In this document: positions 1 to 5,647 of the stretch, piece after piece
Position numbering within the stretch: the first letter of the stretch is position 1
Layout: each line of letters starts with the position of its first letter
Assembly: GCA_937942935.1 (NCBI GenBank)
Contig: CALDGT010000448.1
Location: 1-12,768 of the forward strand
Length of the DNA: 12,768 nt
DNA from: an uncultured Chloroflexota bacterium
GTDB taxonomy: Bacteria > Chloroflexota > Anaerolineae > Aggregatilineales > Phototrophicaceae
Direction of reading: 5' to 3'
Translations under genes and position numbers: made by a program
Notes under the pieces: generated by a model
Database searches by the model: none
Told to the model about the DNA's origin: nothing
Seen by the model: the letters and a program-made list of their open reading frames with translations, nothing else

Positions 1-501
1 CGCCTGAATCAGGCGCAGCAGAATGTTCTCGACATCTTCGCCCACATACCCCGCTTCGGTGAGCGCGGTAGCATCGGCAATACAAAACGGCACATCTAAA
101 ATCCGCGCCAGTGTTTGGGCGAGGAGTGTTTTACCACTCCCCGTTGGTCCCAACATAAGAATATTGCTTTTATCCAATTCAATGCCATCGGCGCTTTTTT
201 CGGTCTGAATTCGTTTATAGTGGTTATAAACAGCCACACTCAAGACACGCTTGGCGTGGAATTGCCCAACCACATATTCATCTAAATGCGCCATAATGTC
301 ACGGGGCGAGAGCAAATTATTCACCCGAAATGTGCTGGTTTGTTGGGTGAAGGTGTGTTCTTCTTCCATCAACAAGTTATAGCAAAGTTCTACACAATAA
401 TTACAGATGAATACACCGTCTGGTCCAGCGATAAGGCGCTCGACATCTTCATGGTCACGCCCACAGAATGAGCAACGATGGTCATTGGATTGTAAACCCA
501 C
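1..501 (-). CDS. clpX: ATP-dependent Clp protease ATP-binding subunit ClpX (N-terminal 167 residues, cut by the window edge)
   Basis: ClpX is the AAA+ hexamer that unfolds substrates and feeds them into ClpP in the cytoplasm. The visible part begins with the C4 zinc-binding domain used for dimerisation and adaptor binding (Cys10, Cys13, Cys33, Cys36). It continues with the conserved LDEYVVGQ segment (73-80), the Walker A motif GPTGSGKT (118-125) and the pore-1 loop GYVG (151-154) that grips substrate. Walker B, the sensors and the IGF loop lie outside the window. The start is a GTG at 501, two bases after the clpP stop. It is supported by an AAGGAA ribosome site inside the last clpP codons and by the usual distance to the first zinc cysteine. 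Order tig-clpP-clpX is common in bacteria and implies co-transcription. Identity is secure; only the remainder is unseen. Confidence 0.97.
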   Translation of the reverse strand, partial: MGLQSNDHRCSFCGRDHEDVERLIAGPDGVFICNYCVELCYNLLMEEEHTFTQQTSTFRVNNLLSPRDIMAHLDEYVVGQFHAKRVLSVAVYNHYKRIQTEKSADGIELDKSNILMLGPTGSGKTLLAQTLARILDVPFCIADATALTEAGYVGEDVENILLRLIQA

Positions 502-503
502 GA

Positions 504-1136
504 TTAATTTCCTTTTGCTTTATCCAGTTGTAAAACCGCATCAATAAGACCGTATTCAACGGCTTGATTAGCATTATAGTACACATCTCGGTCTGTGTCA
601 CGTTCAATCACTTCAAATGGTTTACCTGTGTGCTTGACAAAGATGTTATTGAGCAATTGTTTGAGGCGAATCATTTCATTCGCTTGAATAACAATATCAG
701 AGGCTTGCCCTTGTGCGCCACCCAGTGGTTGGTGCATATGGATAGTAGCATTTGGTAAGGCATAGCGTTTGCCTTTTGCACCCGCGGTCAAGAGAACTGT
801 GCCAAAACTGGCAGTGATGCCTACCGCAGTCGTACTCACAGGGGGATTGATAGCTTGCATAGTGTCATAAATTGCCAAGCCAGAATAAATCACACCACCG
901 GGGGAATTGATATACATTTGGATTGGTTTTTCGCCATCTTCTTGGTCTAGGAATAACAATTGTGCAACAATGAGATTGGCTACTTGGTCATTAACGCCCA
1001 TGCCCATAAACACAATCCGATTTTTGAGCAGGAGCGAATAAATATCATACGCTCGTTCACCACGACTGCCTTGCTCAATCACCATTGGAATCACATTTTG
1101 AAAGTTCATAATAATTGGCAACTTGCCAGATGGCAA
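504..1136 (-). CDS. clpP: ATP-dependent Clp protease proteolytic subunit ClpP
   Basis: ClpP forms the tetradecameric serine-protease chamber that degrades proteins delivered by ClpX. The 210 residues match the family length. The catalytic triad is readable as Ser110, His135 and Asp184; the spacings of 25 and 49 residues equal those of the E. coli enzyme. Conserved surroundings include the INSPGG oxyanion strand (76-81), ALPN (126-129), MHQPLGG (134-140) and VEYGLID (193-199). The nucleophile context is ASFG rather than the common ASMG. The start is a TTG at 1136 preceded by a strong GAAAGGAG. An internal ATG at 1109 (residue 10) would begin closer to the usual MxxVPMVIEQ, but it has no ribosome site, so the first nine residues are probably translated and perhaps trimmed as a propeptide. 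It lies 65 bases after tig and directly before clpX. Confidence 0.97.
   Translation of the reverse strand: MPSGKLPIIMNFQNVIPMVIEQGSRGERAYDIYSLLLKNRIVFMGMGVNDQVANLIVAQLLFLDQEDGEKPIQMYINSPGGVIYSGLAIYDTMQAINPPVSTTAVGITASFGTVLLTAGAKGKRYALPNATIHMHQPLGGAQGQASDIVIQANEMIRLKQLLNNIFVKHTGKPFEVIERDTDRDVYYNANQAVEYGLIDAVLQLDKAKGN
509..514 (-). promoter_or_regulatory. Ribosome binding site of clpX, inside the end of clpP
   Basis: Minus-strand AAAAGGAA lies within the last codons of clpP, 7 bases before the GTG at 501. It decides the clpX start, since no ATG is in a suitable place, and suggests translational coupling to clpP. Confidence 0.7.
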
Positions 1137-1146
1137 TATCGCCTAT

Positions 1147-1154
1147 CTCCTTTC
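1147..1154 (-). promoter_or_regulatory. Ribosome binding site of clpP
   Basis: Minus-strand GAAAGGAG lies 10 bases before the TTG at 1136. It is 37 bases from the internal ATG at 1109, so it supports the TTG start. Confidence 0.7.
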
Positions 1155-1158
1155 GTTT

Positions 1159-1186
1159 AGCATATCAAACACGCATAACGCAACAA
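1159..1186 (-). promoter_or_regulatory. Possible clpP promoter in the tig-clpP gap
   Basis: Minus-strand TTGTTG (1181-1186), 16 bases, then TATGCT (1159-1164) preceded by TGA, giving an extended -10 form. The -10 hexamer is only 4/6, so this is weak. It would allow clpPX to be made separately from tig, in addition to readthrough. Confidence 0.28.
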
Positions 1187-1201
1187 AATTGATATTGTTG
1201 T

Positions 1202-2650
1202 TTAAGATTGCGACTCTTCTGAACCAGAATCATCGCCCGTTGTAGCATCTTCGACAGCAGATAAATCGGGCACTTCACGCCCTGTCGCAATATCGAAAAT
1301 ACGGTCATAGACTCGTTCTTGCAGAACTTCGTTTAATACAGAAATGCGCGTTGATTCATTATCAAACAATTGCCGAATTTCGTTGTTATCGCCAAATGGT
1401 TTGAGCATTTCATCAATACGGGCTTGAACGTCTGCATTGGTGGCGTTAATTTTTTCTGCGACAACCACTTCACGCAACACCAACATCCGTTTGAGGTCTT
1501 CAATGGCGGGTTCACGATATTGCTCACGCAGACCTTCCATTGTAGTATTCATCACCCGTAAATACATATCTAAGCCAACACCTTGCGATTGCAAACGATT
1601 TCCAAGCGAGTTAACCATTTCATTAACGTGGTCTTCGAGCATGGCATCTGGGAAGATAATTTCTGCTTTTTGTGCAAGATCTTCAATCACCAAACCAACA
1701 TAGGCTTGTTTTGATTGGCGCAGTAAATTCTTTTCCAAATTTTCGCGGAGTTTCGTTTTCAATTCATCTAAGGTTGCAACCTCGCCATCAGGGTCTTCTT
1801 TGCTCACATTTTGGGCAAATTCATCATTCAATTCGGGCAAGGTCACTTTTTCGACCTTTTCGATATGAACATTAAATTGCACCTTGCGTCCCGCAATATC
1901 TTTATATTCTGGGTCATCTTCTGGCACAGTCAATTCAAAATCAAGTTCATCGCCTACAGTTGCGCCGACTAATTTTTCTGCAAAACCGGGCAAAATAGGG
2001 TCATTTTCTGAGTTCAATGTGATTGCGGCACCATGCTCGTGTGCAAATTGTTCCCCTTTAGCGGGTTGTTCTGTTTCTTCACCCTCTTCATCAGAGGCTT
2101 CAGCATTTTCTTCGCGGGGTTTGGGGTCGTCAATGAATGTGCTATGCAGGTCAATAGTCACGCGATTGCCCAATGCGACAGGTTCTGTGCTTTCTTCAGA
2201 TTGTGCTTCGTCTTCTTGTAAGCGTTTTAATGACCGTTCCACCATTTCATCAGTAACTTCTGGGGCGGTATAGTCACGGCGAGCAGAGCGATAATCGCCC
2301 AATTTCACCACAGGTTGTAATGGGACGGTATACACAAAAACAGGGCTTTCTTCTAACTTAAAATCTTCAAAAGTCCCCGGTCCGTAGGGTTGCAAATCAG
2401 AACTTGCCTGAAGCGCCTCACGATAAACATCTTGGCTTAGGCTTTCAACAGCTTGGTTGAGAATCTCTCCTTCTAAACCATTCTTGACGAGGATGTGATA
2501 GGGAACTTTGCCTTTACGAAAACCGGGTATACGAATTTGATTCGCAACTTTGCGGGCGGCTTTTTGCTTGGCATCGTCCAATCGTTCCTTATCAATGGTT
2601 ACAGTCAGACGGGCTAATTGATTTTCGAGGTGTTCAGTTTGAATGTTCAA
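1202..2650 (-). CDS. tig: Trigger factor, ribosome-associated chaperone / peptidyl-prolyl isomerase
   Basis: Trigger factor docks at the ribosomal exit tunnel and shelters nascent chains. The ribosome-binding signature GFRKGKVP is at residues 43-50 in the N-terminal domain (about 1-120). The FKBP-type PPIase domain follows (about 155-268), then the helical substrate-cradling C-domain (about 270-455). At 482 residues it is longer than the usual 430 or so. The excess comes from a strongly acidic low-complexity insertion (about 174-201) in the PPIase domain and from an acidic Ser/Asp/Glu-rich C-terminal tail (about 463-482). The start is a TTG at 2650, seven bases after AAAGGA. The only nearby ATG (2655) is out of frame and closes after two codons. 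Tig heads the tig-clpP-clpX cluster. Confidence 0.96.
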   Translation of the reverse strand: MNIQTEHLENQLARLTVTIDKERLDDAKQKAARKVANQIRIPGFRKGKVPYHILVKNGLEGEILNQAVESLSQDVYREALQASSDLQPYGPGTFEDFKLEESPVFVYTVPLQPVVKLGDYRSARRDYTAPEVTDEMVERSLKRLQEDEAQSEESTEPVALGNRVTIDLHSTFIDDPKPREENAEASDEEGEETEQPAKGEQFAHEHGAAITLNSENDPILPGFAEKLVGATVGDELDFELTVPEDDPEYKDIAGRKVQFNVHIEKVEKVTLPELNDEFAQNVSKEDPDGEVATLDELKTKLRENLEKNLLRQSKQAYVGLVIEDLAQKAEIIFPDAMLEDHVNEMVNSLGNRLQSQGVGLDMYLRVMNTTMEGLREQYREPAIEDLKRMLVLREVVVAEKINATNADVQARIDEMLKPFGDNNEIRQLFDNESTRISVLNEVLQERVYDRIFDIATGREVPDLSAVEDATTGDDSGSEESQS

Positions 2651-2657
2651 CGCATAT

Positions 2658-2663
2658 TCCTTT
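2658..2663 (-). promoter_or_regulatory. Ribosome binding site of tig
   Basis: Minus-strand AAAGGA with a 7-base spacer to the TTG at 2650. It fixes the tig start in the absence of an in-frame ATG. Confidence 0.65.
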
Positions 2664-2677
2664 ATTCACGTATGGCT

Positions 2678-2686
2678 ATTGTAGCA
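2678..2686 (-). promoter_or_regulatory. Candidate tig promoter (extended -10)
   Basis: Minus-strand TGCTACAAT is TGn plus a 5/6 -10 hexamer, with no convincing -35. Initiation near 2671 would leave a leader of about 20 bases containing the ribosome site. It lies downstream of the hairpin that ends the tRNA transcript, where a promoter for tig is expected. Confidence 0.4.
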
Positions 2687-2737
2687 TTAATAATGTTGGG
2701 CAAATATAAAACTTGTATCAGACTTCTATCAGAAAAT

Positions 2738-2760
2738 AGAGGCGCTCAGAGAGCGCCCCT
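2738..2760 (-). terminator. Terminator-like hairpin after the tRNA gene
   Basis: A 10-base-pair stem (2738-2747 with 2751-2760, one G-U pair) closes a three-base loop. Read on the minus strand it is followed by TCTATTTTCT, an imperfect U-tract. It begins 14 bases after the tRNA 3' end and precedes the tig promoter, which suits intrinsic termination of the tRNA transcript. Confidence 0.6.
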
Positions 2761-2774
2761 ATGATGTTAACCTT

Positions 2775-2856
2775 TGGGGAAGGAGGGACTTGAACCCTCA
2801 CCTCGTAAAAGACATGATCCTAAGTCATGCGCGTCTGCCAGTTCCGCCACTCCCCC
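2775..2856 (-). tRNA. tRNA-Leu, anticodon UAG
   Basis: The minus strand folds into a class II tRNA of 82 bases. The acceptor GGGGGAG pairs with CTTCCCC (one G-U) followed by discriminator A73. The anticodon stem CATGA/TCATG encloses loop CTTAGGA, giving anticodon TAG, which reads CUN leucine codons. A short variable arm (TCTT/GAGG) and T-arm GAGGG-TTCAAGT-CCCTC follow. Leucine identity is supported by the long variable region and A73 as well as the anticodon. The CCA end is not encoded and must be added enzymatically. It has its own promoter and hairpin, so it is probably a single-gene transcript. Confidence 0.96.
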
Positions 2857-2885
2857 ATATTGGGTAAAAAATAGATAGCTTATTA

Positions 2886-2914
2886 ATTATAGGCAAAGTG
2901 TTAGCCAATTTCAA
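2886..2914 (-). promoter_or_regulatory. Strong sigma-70 type promoter for tRNA-Leu
   Basis: Minus-strand TTGAAA (2909-2914), a 17-base spacer and TATAAT (2886-2891): 5/6 and 6/6 matches at ideal spacing. The -35 overlaps the last codons of the upstream regulator gene. Initiation near 2879 gives a 5' leader of about 20 bases before the mature tRNA, for RNase P removal. Confidence 0.75.
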
Positions 2915-3467
2915 TGCGCGATATATCTTTCAAGTCCATATCTGCCACACGGTCTAAAATACTGGTGATGACCATCTGGGCAAATTTGAATAAGGTTTGC
3001 AACTGACCAATACGGTCTAAGTATAATTCTGCCTGTTCTTTTTCTGCATCTGTCAACTTTGGCAAGGCATGAGACAACAATTGAATATTATCACTCATCA
3101 CATGCAACGCGCGGTCAACATCGCGCATCTCACGTCCACTTAAAATATTGGTAATAATCTGAATAAAATCGGTGCTGGCTTCATAATATTTACGTCGCCC
3201 ACTTTTACCCCGCAACCAAACTTGGCGCACCATGCCCATGTGTTCCAGTGTCCGCATATTCATGCTCACATTCGCTTTAGAGATGGTCAGACGTTCCATC
3301 AAATCATCTAGCGAAAGTGGCTCAGAACTCATCAGTAAAGCGGCATAAATTTGTCCCATCACTTTACTAAATCCAAAATAATCAGCTAATTGCCCCAAAC
3401 CATCTAACATACTATCATGCACTACTGTTAATTCGGGTGGTGTTTGTGCGCCATTTTTATCTGACAT
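2901..3467 (-). CDS. GbsR/MarR-like winged-helix transcriptional regulator
   Basis: This 188-residue protein resembles the GbsR branch of the MarR superfamily, which includes repressors of osmoprotectant genes in Bacillus; the effector here is unknown. An N-terminal helix leads into GFSKVMGQIYAALL (32-45). A helix-turn-helix follows, with recognition helix around SKANVSMNMRTLEHMG (63-78), and a basic wing LRGKSGRRKYYE (85-96). The C-terminal half (100-176) is helical, as expected for a dimerisation region. The ATG start has AAGAGG five bases upstream. The gene lies 18 bases after the preceding 184-residue gene and is probably co-transcribed with it. A palindrome at the operon promoter (4078-4106) could be its operator. 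Family assignment is good; the target and ligand are not visible. Confidence 0.82.
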   Translation of the reverse strand: MSDKNGAQTPPELTVVHDSMLDGLGQLADYFGFSKVMGQIYAALLMSSEPLSLDDLMERLTISKANVSMNMRTLEHMGMVRQVWLRGKSGRRKYYEASTDFIQIITNILSGREMRDVDRALHVMSDNIQLLSHALPKLTDAEKEQAELYLDRIGQLQTLFKFAQMVITSILDRVADMDLKDISRIEIG

Positions 3468-3485
3468 TCACGCCTCTTTATCCCA

Positions 3486-4040
3486 TTAAGAACCCACTTC
3501 AATAAATGCCACAACCACTTGCTCAAATATTTGTGGCGCTTTTGTCAGCAATACCTGACGGGCTTTATCTGCATCATCAAATTTCTGAAAAGAGCGTCCC
3601 TGATGACTCCATAGAATCACAAAATCATCCCGAACACGAACATAAAATTCATCTTGTAATCCATTATCCAATAAACATTGAGCAACCGCCTTCACCTGCG
3701 AGCTATCATACAAGGTATTGAGGTAATAAGAGCGTTTGCGCCCTTGTTCCCATGCAGAAACAGGTGATTCTTTGTATTGGTCTGGCAACGCATTCAGGTG
3801 AACATGGTCACGGTCAAATCCTTTAACCAAGCCAGCACTGATTAGTTGCTTTAATTCAAAGTCTGTGATTGGCGCACCAAAATCGTTTTGCTCAAAAATG
3901 CGATATTGCCCACTCACTAACTCTTGCACCAGAGTATCGCTCCAACGCACCACAAATGCGCCATCTCTCATCACAAAAACTCGTGAGCGCAACACAAAAG
4001 ATTCATCTGGAAATTCAATTGGCAGGGTATCATCATCCAT
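3486..4040 (-). CDS. Hypothetical protein, co-transcribed with the GbsR-like regulator
   Basis: I do not recognise this 184-residue protein. It has no signal peptide, membrane segment or obvious catalytic motif, so it is probably cytoplasmic. Two similar strand-rich stretches, RVFVMRDGAFVVRWS (20-34) and EFYVRVRDDFVILWS (131-145), match in register at V, F, V, W and S. They hint at an internal duplication of a small beta unit ending in Trp-Ser, each followed by a helical region. Between them lie a helix (about 60-75) and a basic patch QGRKRSYY (99-106). It is the first gene of the operon. The ATG at 4040 has no Shine-Dalgarno sequence and sits only 10 bases after a good -10 box, so the mRNA may be nearly leaderless. 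A partner or sensor role with the downstream regulator is only a guess from context. Confidence 0.75.
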   Translation of the reverse strand: MDDDTLPIEFPDESFVLRSRVFVMRDGAFVVRWSDTLVQELVSGQYRIFEQNDFGAPITDFELKQLISAGLVKGFDRDHVHLNALPDQYKESPVSAWEQGRKRSYYLNTLYDSSQVKAVAQCLLDNGLQDEFYVRVRDDFVILWSHQGRSFQKFDDADKARQVLLTKAPQIFEQVVVAFIEVGS

Positions 4041-4050
4041 AATAAGGTTT

Positions 4051-4079
4051 ATTCTATCACTCTGTAGTCATTTGAACAA
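4051..4079 (-). promoter_or_regulatory. Promoter of the hypothetical-gbsR-like operon
   Basis: Minus-strand TTGTTC (4074-4079), a 17-base spacer and TAGAAT (4051-4056) preceded by TGA (extended -10). Initiation 6-8 bases downstream falls about 3-5 bases before the ATG at 4040, implying a leaderless or nearly leaderless message. Its -35 overlaps the inverted repeat at 4078-4106. Confidence 0.6.
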
Positions 4080-4106
4080 CTGACTATCGTAGGTATACAG
4101 TCAGTT
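4078..4106. promoter_or_regulatory. Inverted repeat in the divergent promoter region, candidate operator
   Basis: AACTGACT (4078-4085) and its exact reverse complement AGTCAGTT (4099-4106) are separated by 13 bases. The left arm overlaps the -35 of the leftward promoter. The right arm covers the -35 zone of the rightward promoter. A dimeric winged-helix protein, such as the regulator encoded in the leftward operon, would fit this geometry. Binding is inferred, not shown. Confidence 0.5.
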
Positions 4107-4122
4107 AAATAGGCTCACAATT

Positions 4123-4131
4123 TGATATACT
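4123..4131 (+). promoter_or_regulatory. Candidate promoter of the PA14/SH3 gene (extended -10)
   Basis: TGATATACT is TGn plus a 5/6 -10 hexamer (4126-4131). The -35 zone is poor and lies under the right arm of the inverted repeat, as in activator- or repressor-controlled promoters. Initiation near 4138 leaves a leader of about 58 bases. Confidence 0.42.
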
Positions 4132-4181
4132 GTAATTATAGAGGCAAAATAGTTGTGGTGTTATCCAAATCTACATCACAG

Positions 4182-4187
4182 AAAGGA
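4182..4187 (+). promoter_or_regulatory. Ribosome binding site of the PA14/SH3 gene
   Basis: AAAGGA eight bases before the ATG at 4196. It confirms this start, which also begins a complete signal peptide. Confidence 0.7.
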
Positions 4188-4195
4188 CAAAAATC

Positions 4196-5587
4196 ATGAA
4201 ACGCTTAATGATATTAGGCGCGTTTGTGTTTCTCATCTCATTTATTGGAATAGGAACACAACCTGCACAAGCACAAACAACCAATTGGACAGCCGAATAT
4301 TTTAATAATATCTATCTGTTAGGCGCACCAAGCAATACACAAACAACCACACAATTATCTTTTAATTGGGGAATTGGGTCGCCTCATTTCACCATCCCTG
4401 CCGATTATTTTTCGGCACGGTTTTCTGGCGATGTGTATTTTTATGCGGGGACATATCGCTTTACTATGATTGCCGATGAAGGAGGTCGTGTTTTTGTGAA
4501 TGGTATTCAGGTTATCAACACATTCGATAACCTCCGCCCAAATCAAATCATCACAGGTGATTTTAACTTTCCCGTCAATGGATATTATCGCATCCAAGCC
4601 GAATATATTGAACTCACAGGTGCGGCGTCATTTGCATTATCATGGCAAACTGCGGGTGGTGTTCCTACCCCTACCCCAACACCGGGCGGGACAACTGGTG
4701 TGTTTTGGACGGGAACATATTACAACACATCCAATTTTACGGGTGCGGCAGTCGCCACTGTGACCGATTCTTCTATCACCAAAAATTGGGGGACAAATGC
4801 GCCACTCACAGGGGTAAATGCCGATAATTTTTCTGTGCGTTGGACAACCAATATTTATCTGAATGCGGGCAGTTATCGGTTTGATGTTCACGCCGATGAT
4901 GGCGTGCGGGTCTATTTGGATAACCAAATTGTCATCAACGAATTGCACGTCTATTTGGGACAACGCTATTCTTATAGCTTCACCGTCCCAACCGGGCGCA
5001 ATTACCCCATCACAGTTGAATATCAAGAAGGAACTGGTGGCGCATTCTTAGAATTTTCGCTCACTACCTCTACGGGCGGGGTTGTCGGTGGTGTTTCACC
5101 AACCGTTACACCCAATATCCCCACCACCAGCCCAACAGGGTTATATGGCGTGGTCAATACATCCCGTCTGAATGTTCGAGATTTGCCAACAGCAACAGGC
5201 TCAACTATCTTAACCCGCATTAGTGGCGGAGAAGTTTATTCTCTCTTAGCCTATAGCACCGATAATAATTGGGCGCAATTGAATGTGAATGGCATTGTTG
5301 GTTGGGTGAATGTTCGTTATATCAACATCACCAACACACCTGTAGTTACCTCCCCCACAGGCGTTATCGCAACCACCACTGCCTCTGTTAATTTGCGTTT
5401 GGGACCCGATTCAACCTATGGCAAAATTGTCACTATTCCCAACTATATGCAAATCGCTGTTATTGGGCGAAATGCCGCCAGCACATGGTGGCAAGTCACT
5501 TATAATGGGCAAACAGGTTGGGTGAGCGCACAATATACACGCATCCCATCTGGTGCAAATTTGAGCGCGGTACCCATTACAGGATAA
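4196..5587 (+). CDS. Secreted protein with two PA14-like domains and two SH3b domains
   Basis: The 463-residue product starts with a signal peptide: basic MKR, a hydrophobic core (4-20) and an AQA cleavage site after residue 26. Two PA14-like beta-sandwich units follow (about 30-152 and 170-290). Each opens with a W-T-x-x-Y-(F/Y)-N motif and carries the characteristic glycine loop: ADEGGRVFVNG (93-103) in the first and ADDGVRVYLDN (233-243) in the second. A PTPTPTP linker (157-163) separates them. After another Pro/Thr/Ser linker come two bacterial SH3 domains: 315-378, with LNVRDLPT and VGWVNVRYI, and 389-450, with VNLRLGPDS and TGWVSAQY. PA14 modules commonly bind glycans and SH3b domains commonly bind peptidoglycan, so a cell-surface or wall-binding role is likely. 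No enzyme domain or sorting signal is visible. It is transcribed alone, divergent from the regulator operon. Confidence 0.88.
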   Translation: MKRLMILGAFVFLISFIGIGTQPAQAQTTNWTAEYFNNIYLLGAPSNTQTTTQLSFNWGIGSPHFTIPADYFSARFSGDVYFYAGTYRFTMIADEGGRVFVNGIQVINTFDNLRPNQIITGDFNFPVNGYYRIQAEYIELTGAASFALSWQTAGGVPTPTPTPGGTTGVFWTGTYYNTSNFTGAAVATVTDSSITKNWGTNAPLTGVNADNFSVRWTTNIYLNAGSYRFDVHADDGVRVYLDNQIVINELHVYLGQRYSYSFTVPTGRNYPITVEYQEGTGGAFLEFSLTTSTGGVVGGVSPTVTPNIPTTSPTGLYGVVNTSRLNVRDLPTATGSTILTRISGGEVYSLLAYSTDNNWAQLNVNGIVGWVNVRYINITNTPVVTSPTGVIATTTASVNLRLGPDSTYGKIVTIPNYMQIAVIGRNAASTWWQVTYNGQTGWVSAQYTRIPSGANLSAVPITG

Positions 5588-5597
5588 TCCCATTCGT

Positions 5598-5633
5598 AGG
5601 GCGGATATAAGGCGTTTTGCCCTAATCCGCCCT
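5598..5633. repeat. REP-like palindrome / possible bidirectional terminator between convergent genes
   Basis: AGGGCGGAT (5598-5606) pairs perfectly with ATCCGCCCT (5625-5633). An inner imperfect stem follows (TA-GGC with GCC-TA) around a GTTTT loop. It fills the gap between two convergent genes, starting 10 bases after one stop and ending 14 bases from the other. Neither side has a real U-tract, so efficient intrinsic termination is uncertain. The outline (TAGG, CGGAT, AAGGCGTTT, then ATCCG) strongly recalls the REP palindromes of enterobacteria. Whether it is repeated in this genome cannot be seen here. Confidence 0.6.
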
Positions 5634-5647
5634 GTTTGATTGGTCGG

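Noticed and set aside
960..1160. Plus-strand open frames across clpP and tig (for example 960-1160, 1884-2273)
   Set aside because: They are antisense to conserved housekeeping genes, with no motif or ribosome site of their own.
1181..1200. CAACAA/TTGTTG inverted repeat between tig and clpP
   Set aside because: A six-pair AT-rich stem with an eight-base loop and no U-tract is too weak to be called a terminator. Co-transcription of tig and clpPX remains possible.
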